Shown: piece after piece, positions 18,401-25,362 of the stretch | Numbering within the stretch: the first letter of the stretch is position 1 | How the letters are laid out: every line of letters starts with the position of its first letter | From: G965212025 sp965215765 | GTDB lineage: Bacteria > Pseudomonadota > Gammaproteobacteria > Poriferisulfidales > Oxydemutatoraceae | Assembly (NCBI GenBank): GCA_965215765.1 | Contig: OZ244118.1 | Location: forward strand, 1,426,001 to 1,490,000 | Length of the DNA: 64,000 bases | Direction of reading: 5' to 3' | Translations under genes and position numbers: made by a program | Notes under the pieces: model-generated | The model's database searches: none | Told to the model about the DNA's origin: nothing | What the model saw: only the letters and a program-made list of their open reading frames with translations

Positions 18401-19332
18401 GCACGACAAATCTGTTAGTGGGGCAAAATCTTGGCAGCACACCAGGAAGCGCGGCGCTTAGCTTTGAGCAACTTCGCTGCGCGACCACTCCCGGAGAGGC
18501 TTGTCAGGGAGAAGAGATCTATTCTGGCTGGAGCACGCAGACTTGGGATTTTGGAGATCAGGACACCCTTCCGAGAATTCGCGGTCTTATGTTTCCCGCC
18601 ACATTGATTGGCAAGTTCTTGGGGAGTGATGTGAGCGAAGTTGGAGTTAACCAGTTTCTCCTCTGCCTGTTGCCAGGAGAAAAAGAGTTGGAAATGGCTG
18701 CTGAGGCACTGCAGGGAGTACAGCCAGATGTCTTGGAATGGAAGCTCAGACCCCAGCCCGCAGTGATGACGACCGTCCTCTTTGTCGTGAACGGCGATGA
18801 CGCCGGTTCAACTCTGACTGCCGGGACGACGCAGGTGATGGTGCGATTTGAGCGCAGTACAGCCGTTAGCGGCAGCAATTTTATGCTCAGCCTGGAAGAC
18901 AATGATGGTGATCGCCGTGATCAGCTCACCGTCACCATGAACGAAATGAATTCGTCTCCAAGGATTCGCTTGAGACCCATCAACTTTCGAGATGAAGTGG
19001 AAGTTGATTCCACCGCCACCACAGCCACGATTGAGCTGAGAGTTGGTGACGACGAGTTTCCCTGCGATGGGGTGGTGACGTGGAGTTTGGAGCGCAGCAC
19101 CCCAACGGACATTTCTTCTCAGGTATTTTTTTCTCGCACTGATGATCCCAAGCTAGTGAACGTTGAGTTGCCGCTTCCCAGCGAGCTGAGGCAAGCGACG
19201 TTTACCATAAGATTTGCCATTCGCGGTGGCAAATTCAACGACGAAATAACTGTGAGAGTTTTTCGCGAGCACCAAGACTTGGTGGTGTACATGTTGCGAT
19301 TGAAGGCACTTCTAGGCGGAGCGGTTCGCTAG
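15409..19332 (+). CDS. Secreted trypsin-like serine protease with GLUG-repeat region
   Basis: 1307 aa. ATG 15409 precedes a signal peptide ending around GNGFAQ; the frame opens earlier (15268) but without a signal. Residues about 240-470 are a chymotrypsin-fold protease resembling lysyl endopeptidases, with a triad of His296 (TAWHC), Asp350 (GDWALLHI) and Ser445 (GGASGAPGF). From about residue 640 to 1020 there are roughly ten GLUG-type beta-helix repeats (GGLVGYN/GGLVGRN... SYA.GTV) of the kind found in adhesins. The C-terminal 250 aa are unassigned. Likely exported to the surface or medium; fusion of protease to GLUG repeats suggests self-anchoring or adhesin processing, which is inference. 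Confidence 0.85.
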   Translation: MMLCIGSFGERKIRVTRAFLTLSFALFLVAGNGFAQSINAIGPSLMNAGLAPVIAHARDAALMLYPYQATRRDLPQLSSGEQEEIVTMMGDPVQMYVGIGRPVQLLPSNWAMVKEEGGFRIWQAQIHSPAAMSLQVRFEDFSLGSGAAVKVYSLSDSSPGRVRKYVGRKPEDGDAFWSLSALGDTVVVEYWLPLGDESKPEDFPFSIPLISHTFRDAQGNVAGLDFSPPQAQRAGGCTAGGRDVCASSESTTIQMASKGVARMALTEGSGRSFVCSGSLLNNETTDRALYFLTAWHCVVPPFGNDFDPAKETTTLRVTSEFEFLADQCNSASARVTGTGSHFIAGSKRGDWALLHIDGELVLAGSGTTENVVVGFLGWDAASRDVFNGFVIHHDGGDEQELSEFEVEKLSFLEEGVSGIFPPCTGPECTHFEASFDRFIPLGGASGAPGFPDEATAQVVGVYTHSENLPGCLGSLSRFSKMYQDGRVRGALTYGDAYFNKLGLPEGFDDSQRPVYSRFSCEGGGKDLEATEGTGDPGDPYQLTNLCQLQDMDSELDAHYRLASDIDAEESGLMNNVEDNDNSKGLGFKPIGGSSVSTTLSAVIEETSAEGIVRLSEGSTLKLSEQAFAGSFDGAGFVIKSLKIARPEEDHIGLFSIVSTQSRLQRINFSDLSIEGKDGVGAVAGVALGGSIAEFQSRNVSIKGRNFVGGVAGYKYAGDIENVDISGRVAGTDSATYVGGVVGYNHSGNIENVLVLSPMSPMTISGKAQLGGIAGYHGLGDIQDITVNARISGKVAGGSDVGGLVGYKASGDIRRAYLGAVTVEGMISVGGAVGHQVSGSLEDVFSLGQDIVVKGKENVGGLVGLNEASILRSRVVARVQGVNGVGGLVGRHLVGGEISKSFAGGTVEIFGTSGGSFGGLVGDNQSTIRDSYAIGTVHVSTATTAVGGLVGRNNSSIQRSYAASTVRGASDAGGLAGLNDVKGIITDSYALLVVSVPGGTTNLLVGQNLGSTPGSAALSFEQLRCATTPGEACQGEEIYSGWSTQTWDFGDQDTLPRIRGLMFPATLIGKFLGSDVSEVGVNQFLLCLLPGEKELEMAAEALQGVQPDVLEWKLRPQPAVMTTVLFVVNGDDAGSTLTAGTTQVMVRFERSTAVSGSNFMLSLEDNDGDRRDQLTVTMNEMNSSPRIRLRPINFRDEVEVDSTATTATIELRVGDDEFPCDGVVTWSLERSTPTDISSQVFFSRTDDPKLVNVELPLPSELRQATFTIRFAIRGGKFNDEITVRVFREHQDLVVYMLRLKALLGGAVR

Positions 19333-19469
19333 GCATGACCGGCTTTGCGGAGCCGAAAGAAAACAACTTCAGGCTGAGCACTCCCCGCCATGACACATGA
19401 CAATACGCTTGAAGAAGCCGGAACCGGCATCAAGACCGACCGTTCACAAGGAAACCGAAACTCCTGAAA

Positions 19470-19808
19470 GTGAGCTGAGGCTACCTGGCTGATCCAAAAG
19501 CCAATGGCAGAGCAGGGCTGTTCGACGCCTCGACCGGAAATGTCGATCTTTCGCTTTTGACCGAGAGGCACCCAAGCGAAGAAAGAACCACAAGAGAGGG
19601 CAACTACCGAGGATTCCTCGGCAGTTCAAAAAGAAGCTCCCCGAGGTGCTCCCTGAGATGCCCACCGAACGCTCGGGAAACTCCGTGCAACTACCAAGGA
19701 TTCCTCGGCAGTTCAAAGAAAAGCTCCCCGAGATGCCCACTGAGCACCGAAGTTTTATAATCCACCACCACGATCGCTTCTGGCTGCCGAGCCAATTCCA
19801 TGTAGTAA
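19470..19808 (+). pseudogene. Decayed rhuM fragment upstream of the first shosA-like gene
   Basis: Reads as a broken copy of the intact rhuM at 31036: CTGATCCAAAAGCCAATGGC aligns with CTGACTCAAAAGCTGATGGC of rhuM. GAGCAACTACCGAGG-type sequence, then TTCAAAAAGAAG and GTTTTATAA, follow in the same order. Frame is destroyed. It contains two palindrome copies (19602 and 19689) where rhuM has one, so part of it is duplicated. Confidence 0.65.
19602..19713. repeat. Paired palindromic element (two hairpins)
   Basis: 19602-19626 forms AACTaCCGAGG / CCTCGGcAGTT around ATT, and 19689-19713 a related hairpin. They correspond to the inverted repeat inside rhuM (31257-31281). A second pair at 32233-32257 and 32307-32331 has different bases but the same pairing. 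Confidence 0.65.
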
Positions 19809-19903
19809 GGCATACGGAGTGTGTCGGTTGAGCTTGGTGAAAACGAGAGGGGATAGAGACAATCAGCACCCTCGGGCTTTATGAACAAAAACAGGACAGC
19901 ACT
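19809..19903 (+). pseudogene. 3'-terminal remnant of a shosT-like gene
   Basis: GGTGAAAACGAGAGGGGATA followed by GAGACAATCAG aligns with the last codons of the PRTase part of the fusion gene (GGTGAAATCGAGAGGGGACA at about 28197, then GAGACAACCAG), including the following TTCATGAAC-like spacer. This indicates that the first shosA-like gene originally followed another shosT, as it does at 28268. Confidence 0.6.
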
Positions 19904-20608
19904 ATGAAGGAACCAGAAATTTGGCAGGTGGATCAAAGTGACAGTGATTATCCGGGGCGTTTGCTTTCTGCGTTGGGAGAGGAGGCACCCGGTACGCTGT
20001 ACATTCAAGGGAATGTCAACTTATTGAAGTTGAAGGGTATCGGCTTTAGCGGAACAAGAAGGCCAAGCCAAGGTGGGATTGATGTAGCGCGAGACTGCGC
20101 AGGGCAGGTTGCAAAAAAACCCGGGTTCACGGTGATATCCGGCAACGCCCCCGGAGTAGATTTTGAAGCACATTACCACGCCCTCTCGGCAGGTGGTTCA
20201 ACGATACTCGTGCTTCCAGAGGGCATTAACCACTTTCGTATCAAACGTGCATTAAAGTCGGTGTGGGATTGGGAAAGGGTCTTGGTGGTCAGCCAGTTTT
20301 ATCCCGATGCTGGCTGGAAAGTTTGTCAAGCAAGGGCTCGAAACCAAGTGGTTATTGGCTTGAGCAAGGCCGTGATCGTCATTGAAGCCGAGGAAGAAGG
20401 AGGAACCAGGCATGCTGGCGAGGAGGCAATCAAGCGCAACAAGCTGCTGTATGTGGCTGAGTACGAGGGTATGCCAGCAGAGGCCAAGTGGAATAAGGTG
20501 CTTTTGGCAGAAGGGGGGAGACCACTACCCGGATCCGAACCTTCGGGACAGACCGACATGCAAAAGGTCTACGAGGACATTGAATGGCAGTCTGCAATGA
20601 CCTTGTAA
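19904..20608 (+). CDS. DprA-like Rossmann protein (ShosA-like), copy A1
   Basis: 234 aa. The Rossmann core is that of DprA/Smf: YPGRLLSALG, LYIQGNVNLL, IGFSGTRRPSQGGID, VISGNAPGVDFEAHYHAL and STILVLPEGI. It lacks DprA's N-terminal SAM and C-terminal winged-helix domains. In the known ShosTA toxin-antitoxin/anti-phage system the DprA homologue ShosA is the antitoxin to the phosphoribosyltransferase toxin ShosT, and a PRTase gene follows here by 73 bp. The protein differs from copy A3 (28268) at only two residues (A/V after GEE, P/S after AKK). Only the family is certain; the antitoxin role is inferred from that system. Confidence 0.85.
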   Translation: MKEPEIWQVDQSDSDYPGRLLSALGEEAPGTLYIQGNVNLLKLKGIGFSGTRRPSQGGIDVARDCAGQVAKKPGFTVISGNAPGVDFEAHYHALSAGGSTILVLPEGINHFRIKRALKSVWDWERVLVVSQFYPDAGWKVCQARARNQVVIGLSKAVIVIEAEEEGGTRHAGEEAIKRNKLLYVAEYEGMPAEAKWNKVLLAEGGRPLPGSEPSGQTDMQKVYEDIEWQSAMTL

Positions 20609-20681
20609 CAGGGTCAAAAAGAATCGCTTTTCTGATTTGGTTCCGGAACGAGGCAGCAAAGATTAATCAAGCGGTGCATGC
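20609..20681 (+). other. Vestigial fusion linker between A1 and T1
   Basis: This spacer aligns with the start of the repeat linker in the fusion gene: TCAAAAAGAATCGCTTTTCT then GATTTGGTTCCGGAACGAGG matches the 26085-26115 region and the repeat opening (DLV.ERGSK). Relative to the fusion it contains the A1 stop, a second stop (TGA) and a one-base frame change. The two genes are therefore a split form of the same arrangement. Confidence 0.75.
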
Positions 20682-21509
20682 ATGAAGCCCATCACGAAAG
20701 AGTCTGTTGAGCTGATGCGAGAGAAAATACCGAAGCGCATTTGTTTTGAAACAACCCATAGATCACAGCTGGCAAAAACAACCGGCAAAAATTATTTTGG
20801 TAGAATTTATGTCCCATTTGGTGCAGGATTCAAAAGGATTTTCCCGTTTGAACTCTTTCCAAATCCACGTGACCGCTTCAATGAAGACTCACATTGGAGA
20901 GTAATTCACACTGAGACAGAATTCGATGCAATAGGCGCATGGATAAAGCACCAAGGCAGCCGTGTGTTTCTGCGCGATTGCTTGCACGCCTCTGTTGCGC
21001 TTAGCCTTAACCGTGATGAAAACACAGGAAAAAGAACGGAAATTGATCTTCATGTATACCGTGCCAAGCAGAAACCTGGCTCGCTAGCAACTCGGGATCT
21101 TGCGGAACATTGCGTGAACGCGATAAAGGATTTATCTCCCTACAAGCCAGCAGATCTTGTCTGTGCGGTGCCGCCTCATCCGGGCAAGGGTTTTGATCTG
21201 CCTTCTAAAGTTGCAAAGGTTGTGAGTAGCAGACTTGGGAAGGACAACATAACTGACGGTTTTCGCTTCGGTGCAGGAAAGAAATTGCTCAAAGACATCA
21301 AACTTTGCGAGAAATGGGCAGCATGGGACGAGGCTCGACTAAGCTTTAATGGAGCTGAAATTGCAGGCAAGCAGGTCATTCTTATTGACGATGAGTATCA
21401 ATCCGGGACGACAATGCAGTACATCGCCATGAAACTCCAAGAGGTCGGAGCATATCAAGTATGTGGTCTGAGCATGGTGAAAGCGATGAGTGATAAGGAC
21501 AATCAGTAA
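20682..21509 (+). CDS. Phosphoribosyltransferase-domain protein (ShosT-like), copy T1
   Basis: 275 aa. The C-terminal half is a type I PRTase fold of the ComF kind: DLVCAVPPHPGKGFDLP near residue 160 and the PRPP-binding loop VILIDDEYQSGTTMQ near residue 230. The N-terminal 120 aa (opening ITKESVELMREKIPKRICFE) have no recognised domain. In ShosTA the PRTase protein is the toxic effector. Protein is identical to T2 at 29046. ATG 20682 has no strong ribosome site, suggesting dependence on upstream translation. Confidence 0.83.
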   Translation: MKPITKESVELMREKIPKRICFETTHRSQLAKTTGKNYFGRIYVPFGAGFKRIFPFELFPNPRDRFNEDSHWRVIHTETEFDAIGAWIKHQGSRVFLRDCLHASVALSLNRDENTGKRTEIDLHVYRAKQKPGSLATRDLAEHCVNAIKDLSPYKPADLVCAVPPHPGKGFDLPSKVAKVVSSRLGKDNITDGFRFGAGKKLLKDIKLCEKWAAWDEARLSFNGAEIAGKQVILIDDEYQSGTTMQYIAMKLQEVGAYQVCGLSMVKAMSDKDNQ

Positions 21510-21546
21510 TTTTGAGGTGGTTCATGAACAAAGACAGAGAGGGACT

Positions 21547-22281
21547 ATGATGGAACCAGAAATTCGACAGGTGACCCGAAGTGGTTCCGGTTATCCGGAG
21601 TCTTTGACCACTGTGTTGGGGAATAAGGCACCCGAAAAGCTATACCTTCAAGGGAATGTCAATTTATTGAGATCGACGGGTATCGGTGTCAGTGGAACAA
21701 GAAATCCAAGCCAAGGCGGGATTGATGTGGCACGGGACTGTGTCAGACAAATCGCTGGAAACTCTGAATTTACTGTGATATCTGGCAACGCAACCGGAGT
21801 CAACTTTGAGGCGCACTACCACGCCCTCTCGGCTGGTGGTTCAACGATACTCGTGCTTCCGGAGGGCATTAATCACTTCCGCATCAAGAGGGGATTAAAG
21901 CCGGTATGGGATTGGGGGAGGGTCTTGGTGATCAGCCAATTTAATCCTGGCACTAGCTGGAAATTTTTTCATGCAATAGCTCGAAATCGGATAATTATCG
22001 GTTTGAGCAAGGCCGTGATCGTCATTGAAGCCGGGGAAAAAGGAGGAACCAGGCATGCTGGCGAGGAGGCAATCAGGTGCAACAAGCTGCTGTATGTGGC
22101 TGAATATAAGGATATGCCAGCGGATGCCAAGGGGAATAAGGAACTGTTGGCAGAAGGAGGGAGACTGCTACCCAGATCTGAACCTTCGGGACAGGCCAAC
22201 ATGCAAAAGGTCTACGAGGATGTTAGGGTTTGCGAGGACATTGAAGGGCAGATGCAGATGGTGCAAGGAAAGTTGCTTTAA
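21547..22281 (+). CDS. DprA-like protein (ShosA-like), copy A2
   Basis: 244 aa from ATG 21547 (an adjacent ATG at 21550 is equally possible), with GAGAGGG just upstream; the frame also opens at 21490 inside T1. Same DprA-like core as A1 but more divergent. The binding-site segment reads NATGVNFEAH where other copies have NA(A/P)GVDFEAH, replacing the conserved Asp by Asn. It starts 37 bp after T1, so T1-A2 matches a ShosT-then-ShosA order. It carries a C-terminal extension (EGQMQMVQGKLL). Confidence 0.83.
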   Translation: MMEPEIRQVTRSGSGYPESLTTVLGNKAPEKLYLQGNVNLLRSTGIGVSGTRNPSQGGIDVARDCVRQIAGNSEFTVISGNATGVNFEAHYHALSAGGSTILVLPEGINHFRIKRGLKPVWDWGRVLVISQFNPGTSWKFFHAIARNRIIIGLSKAVIVIEAGEKGGTRHAGEEAIRCNKLLYVAEYKDMPADAKGNKELLAEGGRLLPRSEPSGQANMQKVYEDVRVCEDIEGQMQMVQGKLL

Positions 22282-22675
22282 GGCCTGCTTCTCAGAGGGA
22301 GTCGCATTCCCACCAACAGCTTCCAAATGCGTGTCCCACACCGGGCCCGTCTACTGCCGATGGAGCGATTAAGTAACGGCCAAGTCTTTTTCTCTACCAG
22401 CTCCACTGAGTTCAGCCAGCGGTTACCACGGTGGCATCCCGGGAAGCTGTATCGCAGGTAACGTTGATGGTGTGTTGAGGAATGGCACCCGGTTATTCTG
22501 GATAAAGTGTGCAGGCTTGATGCCTAGGGAGCCATGAATATGGTTTATTCTGAAGTTTCCTCTCGTAGATGGTGGCTTGTGCCCCGTCCGCTACCGGGAT
22601 TCTGTATTCTCCACTGATCCTAAAAATCCCATGGTGCCAGAGCAATCTATCTTCAATCAAATCAAAGTCTTATTG
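22282..22675. other. Relic spacer with a fic 3' remnant
   Basis: No intact gene. 22282-22500 matches 30628-30850 after the equivalent gene A4. 22500-22605 matches 32408-32510, which is the 3' end of the Fic gene at 32445; read on the minus strand 22545-22605 still encodes QNPGSGRGTSHHLREETSE. So a fic gene once stood downstream here. Confidence 0.65.
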
Positions 22676-24625
22676 TTAAATAAAACTACGAGCCCACTCT
22701 CTGATTTCTTTTCTTGGATGTTCAATCAGCTGCCTTTGCTTGATGATTTTGGCTAAAGAGCTAGAAGAAGAAATTTCTAAAATTCCAAATGTTTCTAGGC
22801 TTTTCAGTAAAAGCTCCTCATCATTGGTTTGGCTCACAATGTCTTTGACTCGATTGGTATGCTTGCTCAGATGACTATTGGCTCCTTTTTTCAATGTGGA
22901 AGAAGAACTTTCCATTATATAAAGAGTTTGTAAGGACTCCAAAAAAAGCTCATCATTTTTTGTGCGCTCAACAAGTTGTTTGACATTATTATATGCCTGC
23001 AAATCACTCGATTTCAGCTTTCTTAATGTCCGAACAACTTGTAATGATACCCACGTATCATTATAATTCGCATGTTTTGCAATTTCACGGTGAATACGCA
23101 CATCCTTTACACTAGTGTGACCTAAAGCATACATAGCGTAAAAGAGTAAGCCAGGAAAAGATTTTACATTCAAAAGTTTTGCGATTGCCTCAACGGTGAT
23201 TGGGTCACTTACATCCAGATGCCCCAAAGTTTTTAAAACTTGATAGCAAACCAAGAGATTTTCTTGTGCTGGGGGATTATTTTCACGCATGCCTTCTATA
23301 CAAAGATTGATTAACCGACGATGAACCAGATAATTGTTTATATCGAGAGATTCTATAATCAGCGGAGACCAAATGTTTTGGTAAAAATCCTGATCAAAAT
23401 CATCCTCCAACCAGTCGAATGCTTTTGGATCTATCTTTTCGTTATAGATGAGAGCGGTAGAGAAATCATAAGCCTCGGAGGTGGGTTGCCCCACAATCTT
23501 TAGGGCGTATCTTCGTAAATCTTTTTTGTATAGTGAATTTGTAATCCATCCAAAGGAGTTTAAAAAAGTTAAAAACTGAATTTTTGCGTAAGGTGAGTGT
23601 TCACTGATTTTGCCGTATAGGCCGACAAACTCTTTTTTTATGGTGCGGTCATTTTTTAATTCAGTAAAAATCCGTACATTTTTATTCAAGGAGAAGGATC
23701 GAGACGAAATAAAATTTTTAATCGCTGAAAAAGCCAAAACACCTTCTCCTGAGTGAAATAAATCTTTCACAATTTGGAGACCTTCATAATTGTCTAAGGA
23801 GTCTTGGAACAGAGGGCACATTTTCTGAAAGCTAGAGAATTTGGGATGCTTGCGAGACAATCCATGGCCTTGTGTGATATTTCCTCCAATAGTTTTATGA
23901 ATCAAAGAGTTATATTTCCCTGACTGTAGTTGCTCTAGATAAGATGCATAATCGCCGTACTTTTGATTGATGGATCGAAAGTAATTATTTAAGGAACCTC
24001 GAATGTGTTTACCGGGTGGGATTAAGGAATCAAATCCATAAATGTTTGTTTGACCATAAAAAATCAGTTCCATTTGTTCCCTAAAGGATAGGCCATAAGG
24101 GAGATAACGAGAGGCCACTACAGTTTCAGCTATATCTTGAATCATGTTGTGATCCAACAACACGTCTAGATACTCCTCTGGAGTTCTTTGGTCTCTTCCT
24201 TTTTGTGCCATTGTGTTGCTACCGAATAGAAATACCTCCTTCACATTGGATAAAATTCCACCGCAGGAACTGGAACAGGATTGTTTTTGCATCATCTCGC
24301 CCGGGAGGATACGGCTGTGATTTTCTCCAAAAAATAGGCCACCAAAATGTCCAGAAATCACCAAAATATCACAACGATATTTTTCGTCTTCGCAAGCTCT
24401 GTTAAACCAATGGGCATTATTCGGAGTGCCCTCTATACCCAGAGGCACTAATTCCACAAAATTGAAATCTCTCTCACTCAAGTGATCCTTGAATGTATTG
24501 ATTTCATCAGAGGAATTGATTGTTATGGAACAGACTTGGTATTTCTCTTTAGCTAAGGAGCTTGGCAAATAACAAAACAGCAAAAGAGATAAGAAAATGG
24601 TTTTCTTCATATTACACTTGCCCAT
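22676..24625 (-). CDS. Secreted protein with CHAT/caspase-like N-terminal half and HEAT-like C-terminal half
   Basis: 649 aa, AT-rich. Start at 24625 chosen because GAGG lies 5 bp upstream; an inner ATG at 24610 gives the signal peptide MKKTIFLSLLLFCYLPSSLA directly. Residues about 80-135 (DILVISGHFGGLFFG ... KEVFLFGSNTMAQ) look like the His block and the following strand of a caspase-like/CHAT peptidase. However, the position where a catalytic Cys is expected reads Ser (FGSNT). The C-terminal third has repeated helical pairs (AIAKLLNVKSFPGLLFYAMY, HREIAKHANYNDTWVSLQVV) resembling HEAT-type repeats. Family assignment is tentative. Confidence 0.6.
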   Translation of the reverse strand: MGKCNMKKTIFLSLLLFCYLPSSLAKEKYQVCSITINSSDEINTFKDHLSERDFNFVELVPLGIEGTPNNAHWFNRACEDEKYRCDILVISGHFGGLFFGENHSRILPGEMMQKQSCSSSCGGILSNVKEVFLFGSNTMAQKGRDQRTPEEYLDVLLDHNMIQDIAETVVASRYLPYGLSFREQMELIFYGQTNIYGFDSLIPPGKHIRGSLNNYFRSINQKYGDYASYLEQLQSGKYNSLIHKTIGGNITQGHGLSRKHPKFSSFQKMCPLFQDSLDNYEGLQIVKDLFHSGEGVLAFSAIKNFISSRSFSLNKNVRIFTELKNDRTIKKEFVGLYGKISEHSPYAKIQFLTFLNSFGWITNSLYKKDLRRYALKIVGQPTSEAYDFSTALIYNEKIDPKAFDWLEDDFDQDFYQNIWSPLIIESLDINNYLVHRRLINLCIEGMRENNPPAQENLLVCYQVLKTLGHLDVSDPITVEAIAKLLNVKSFPGLLFYAMYALGHTSVKDVRIHREIAKHANYNDTWVSLQVVRTLRKLKSSDLQAYNNVKQLVERTKNDELFLESLQTLYIMESSSSTLKKGANSHLSKHTNRVKDIVSQTNDEELLLKSLETFGILEISSSSSLAKIIKQRQLIEHPRKEIREWARSFI

Positions 24626-24687
24626 TAATTCCTCAAGTTAAAAAGGGCGCAGTTGCCTGTACCCGATGCACAAATAGTGTTCGTATA

Positions 24688-24714
24688 ATTATCAAAATAA
24701 AAACACTTCGTCAA
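24688..24714 (-). promoter_or_regulatory. Predicted promoter of the secreted peptidase-like gene
   Basis: On the minus strand, TTGACG (24714-24709) and GATAAT (24693-24688) with a 15-bp spacer, about 65 bp upstream of the start. Spacer is shorter than ideal. Confidence 0.4.
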
Positions 24715-24732
24715 GCCTTAAAAACTTAGTCA

Positions 24733-25030
24733 ATGCCGGTCTCCGATTTTCGTAGGCAGGTGTGGCGTCGGAGGAGCTTGCTGCTTCTCTGTCTCCGGCT
24801 TTTCACCAAATGTTTTGATGCAACCGAGCGAAACCTTCGTATCCGTAAATTTTGGTGGGATTGTGAACATTGGTGTTCTCGGTGTGGTGCGTGTTGGTTG
24901 CATGCGGTGTCGACCCCGGGGCACATTTTGATGAATGACTGGGTACGTTGCCATCTGGAGCTACCCTTGGACAGAGTTGACATTCAGTTGCATTTCGCTT
25001 TTCCACGAAGAATTTCTGCATCTTTTTAGT
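24733..25030 (+). pseudogene. Decayed internal fragment of anmK
   Basis: Aligns with 47570-47870 of the intact anmK: TCCGATTTTCGTAGGCAGGTG matches GCTGACTTTCGCAGTGCCGATG, and GGCTTTTCACCAAATGTTTTG matches CGCTTTTCATCAGGCGTTTC. GGGGCACATTTTGATGAATG plus ACTGGGTACGTTGCCATCTGG matches the native GGGGAACATTCTGATGAATG and its sequel. The frame is interrupted by indels. It is a dispersed relic 22 kb from the parent. Confidence 0.75.
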
Positions 25031-25039
25031 TGGAAAACA

Positions 25040-25300
25040 GTGTTGCTCATTCTGCTCTATGGCAAAAACAATTAGGCAGAGTTGTTTGTCGCCTTGACTG
25101 AAAATGTTGTTCTTTCGCTTTGGTCAGGGATATCCAAGCGAAGGGAACCATGAGATAAGGCAGCAGCTCAAAAAGAAGCTCCCTGCTACGCCCACTGAGC
25201 ACAGAAGTTTTAAAACCCACCACAATTATTGCCGCTGGCTACCTAGCCAATTCCATGTGATAAGGTGTACCGAATGCGCGTGAGTTAAGCACGTGAAGGC
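25040..25300 (+). pseudogene. Decayed rhuM fragment upstream of the fusion gene
   Basis: Colinear with the relics at 19470 and 32101: a CTGCTCTATGGCAAAAACAA-like block, GCTCAAAAAGAAGCTCCCTG, CCCACTGAGCACAGAAGTTT and AGCCAATTCCATGTGATAAGG. The palindrome core is mostly deleted in this copy. Confidence 0.6.
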
Positions 25301-25362
25301 GATATGAGGTACAGGCAAGCGACAATGTTGAGATGGTTCGTGAACACAAATAGAGTGGCAAC

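Noticed and set aside
19904..22281. Competence genes dprA and comF
   Set aside because: The DprA-like proteins lack the SAM and winged-helix domains, the PRTase lacks ComF's zinc-ribbon N-terminus, and they occur as a multi-copy pair in a defence island; ShosTA fits better.
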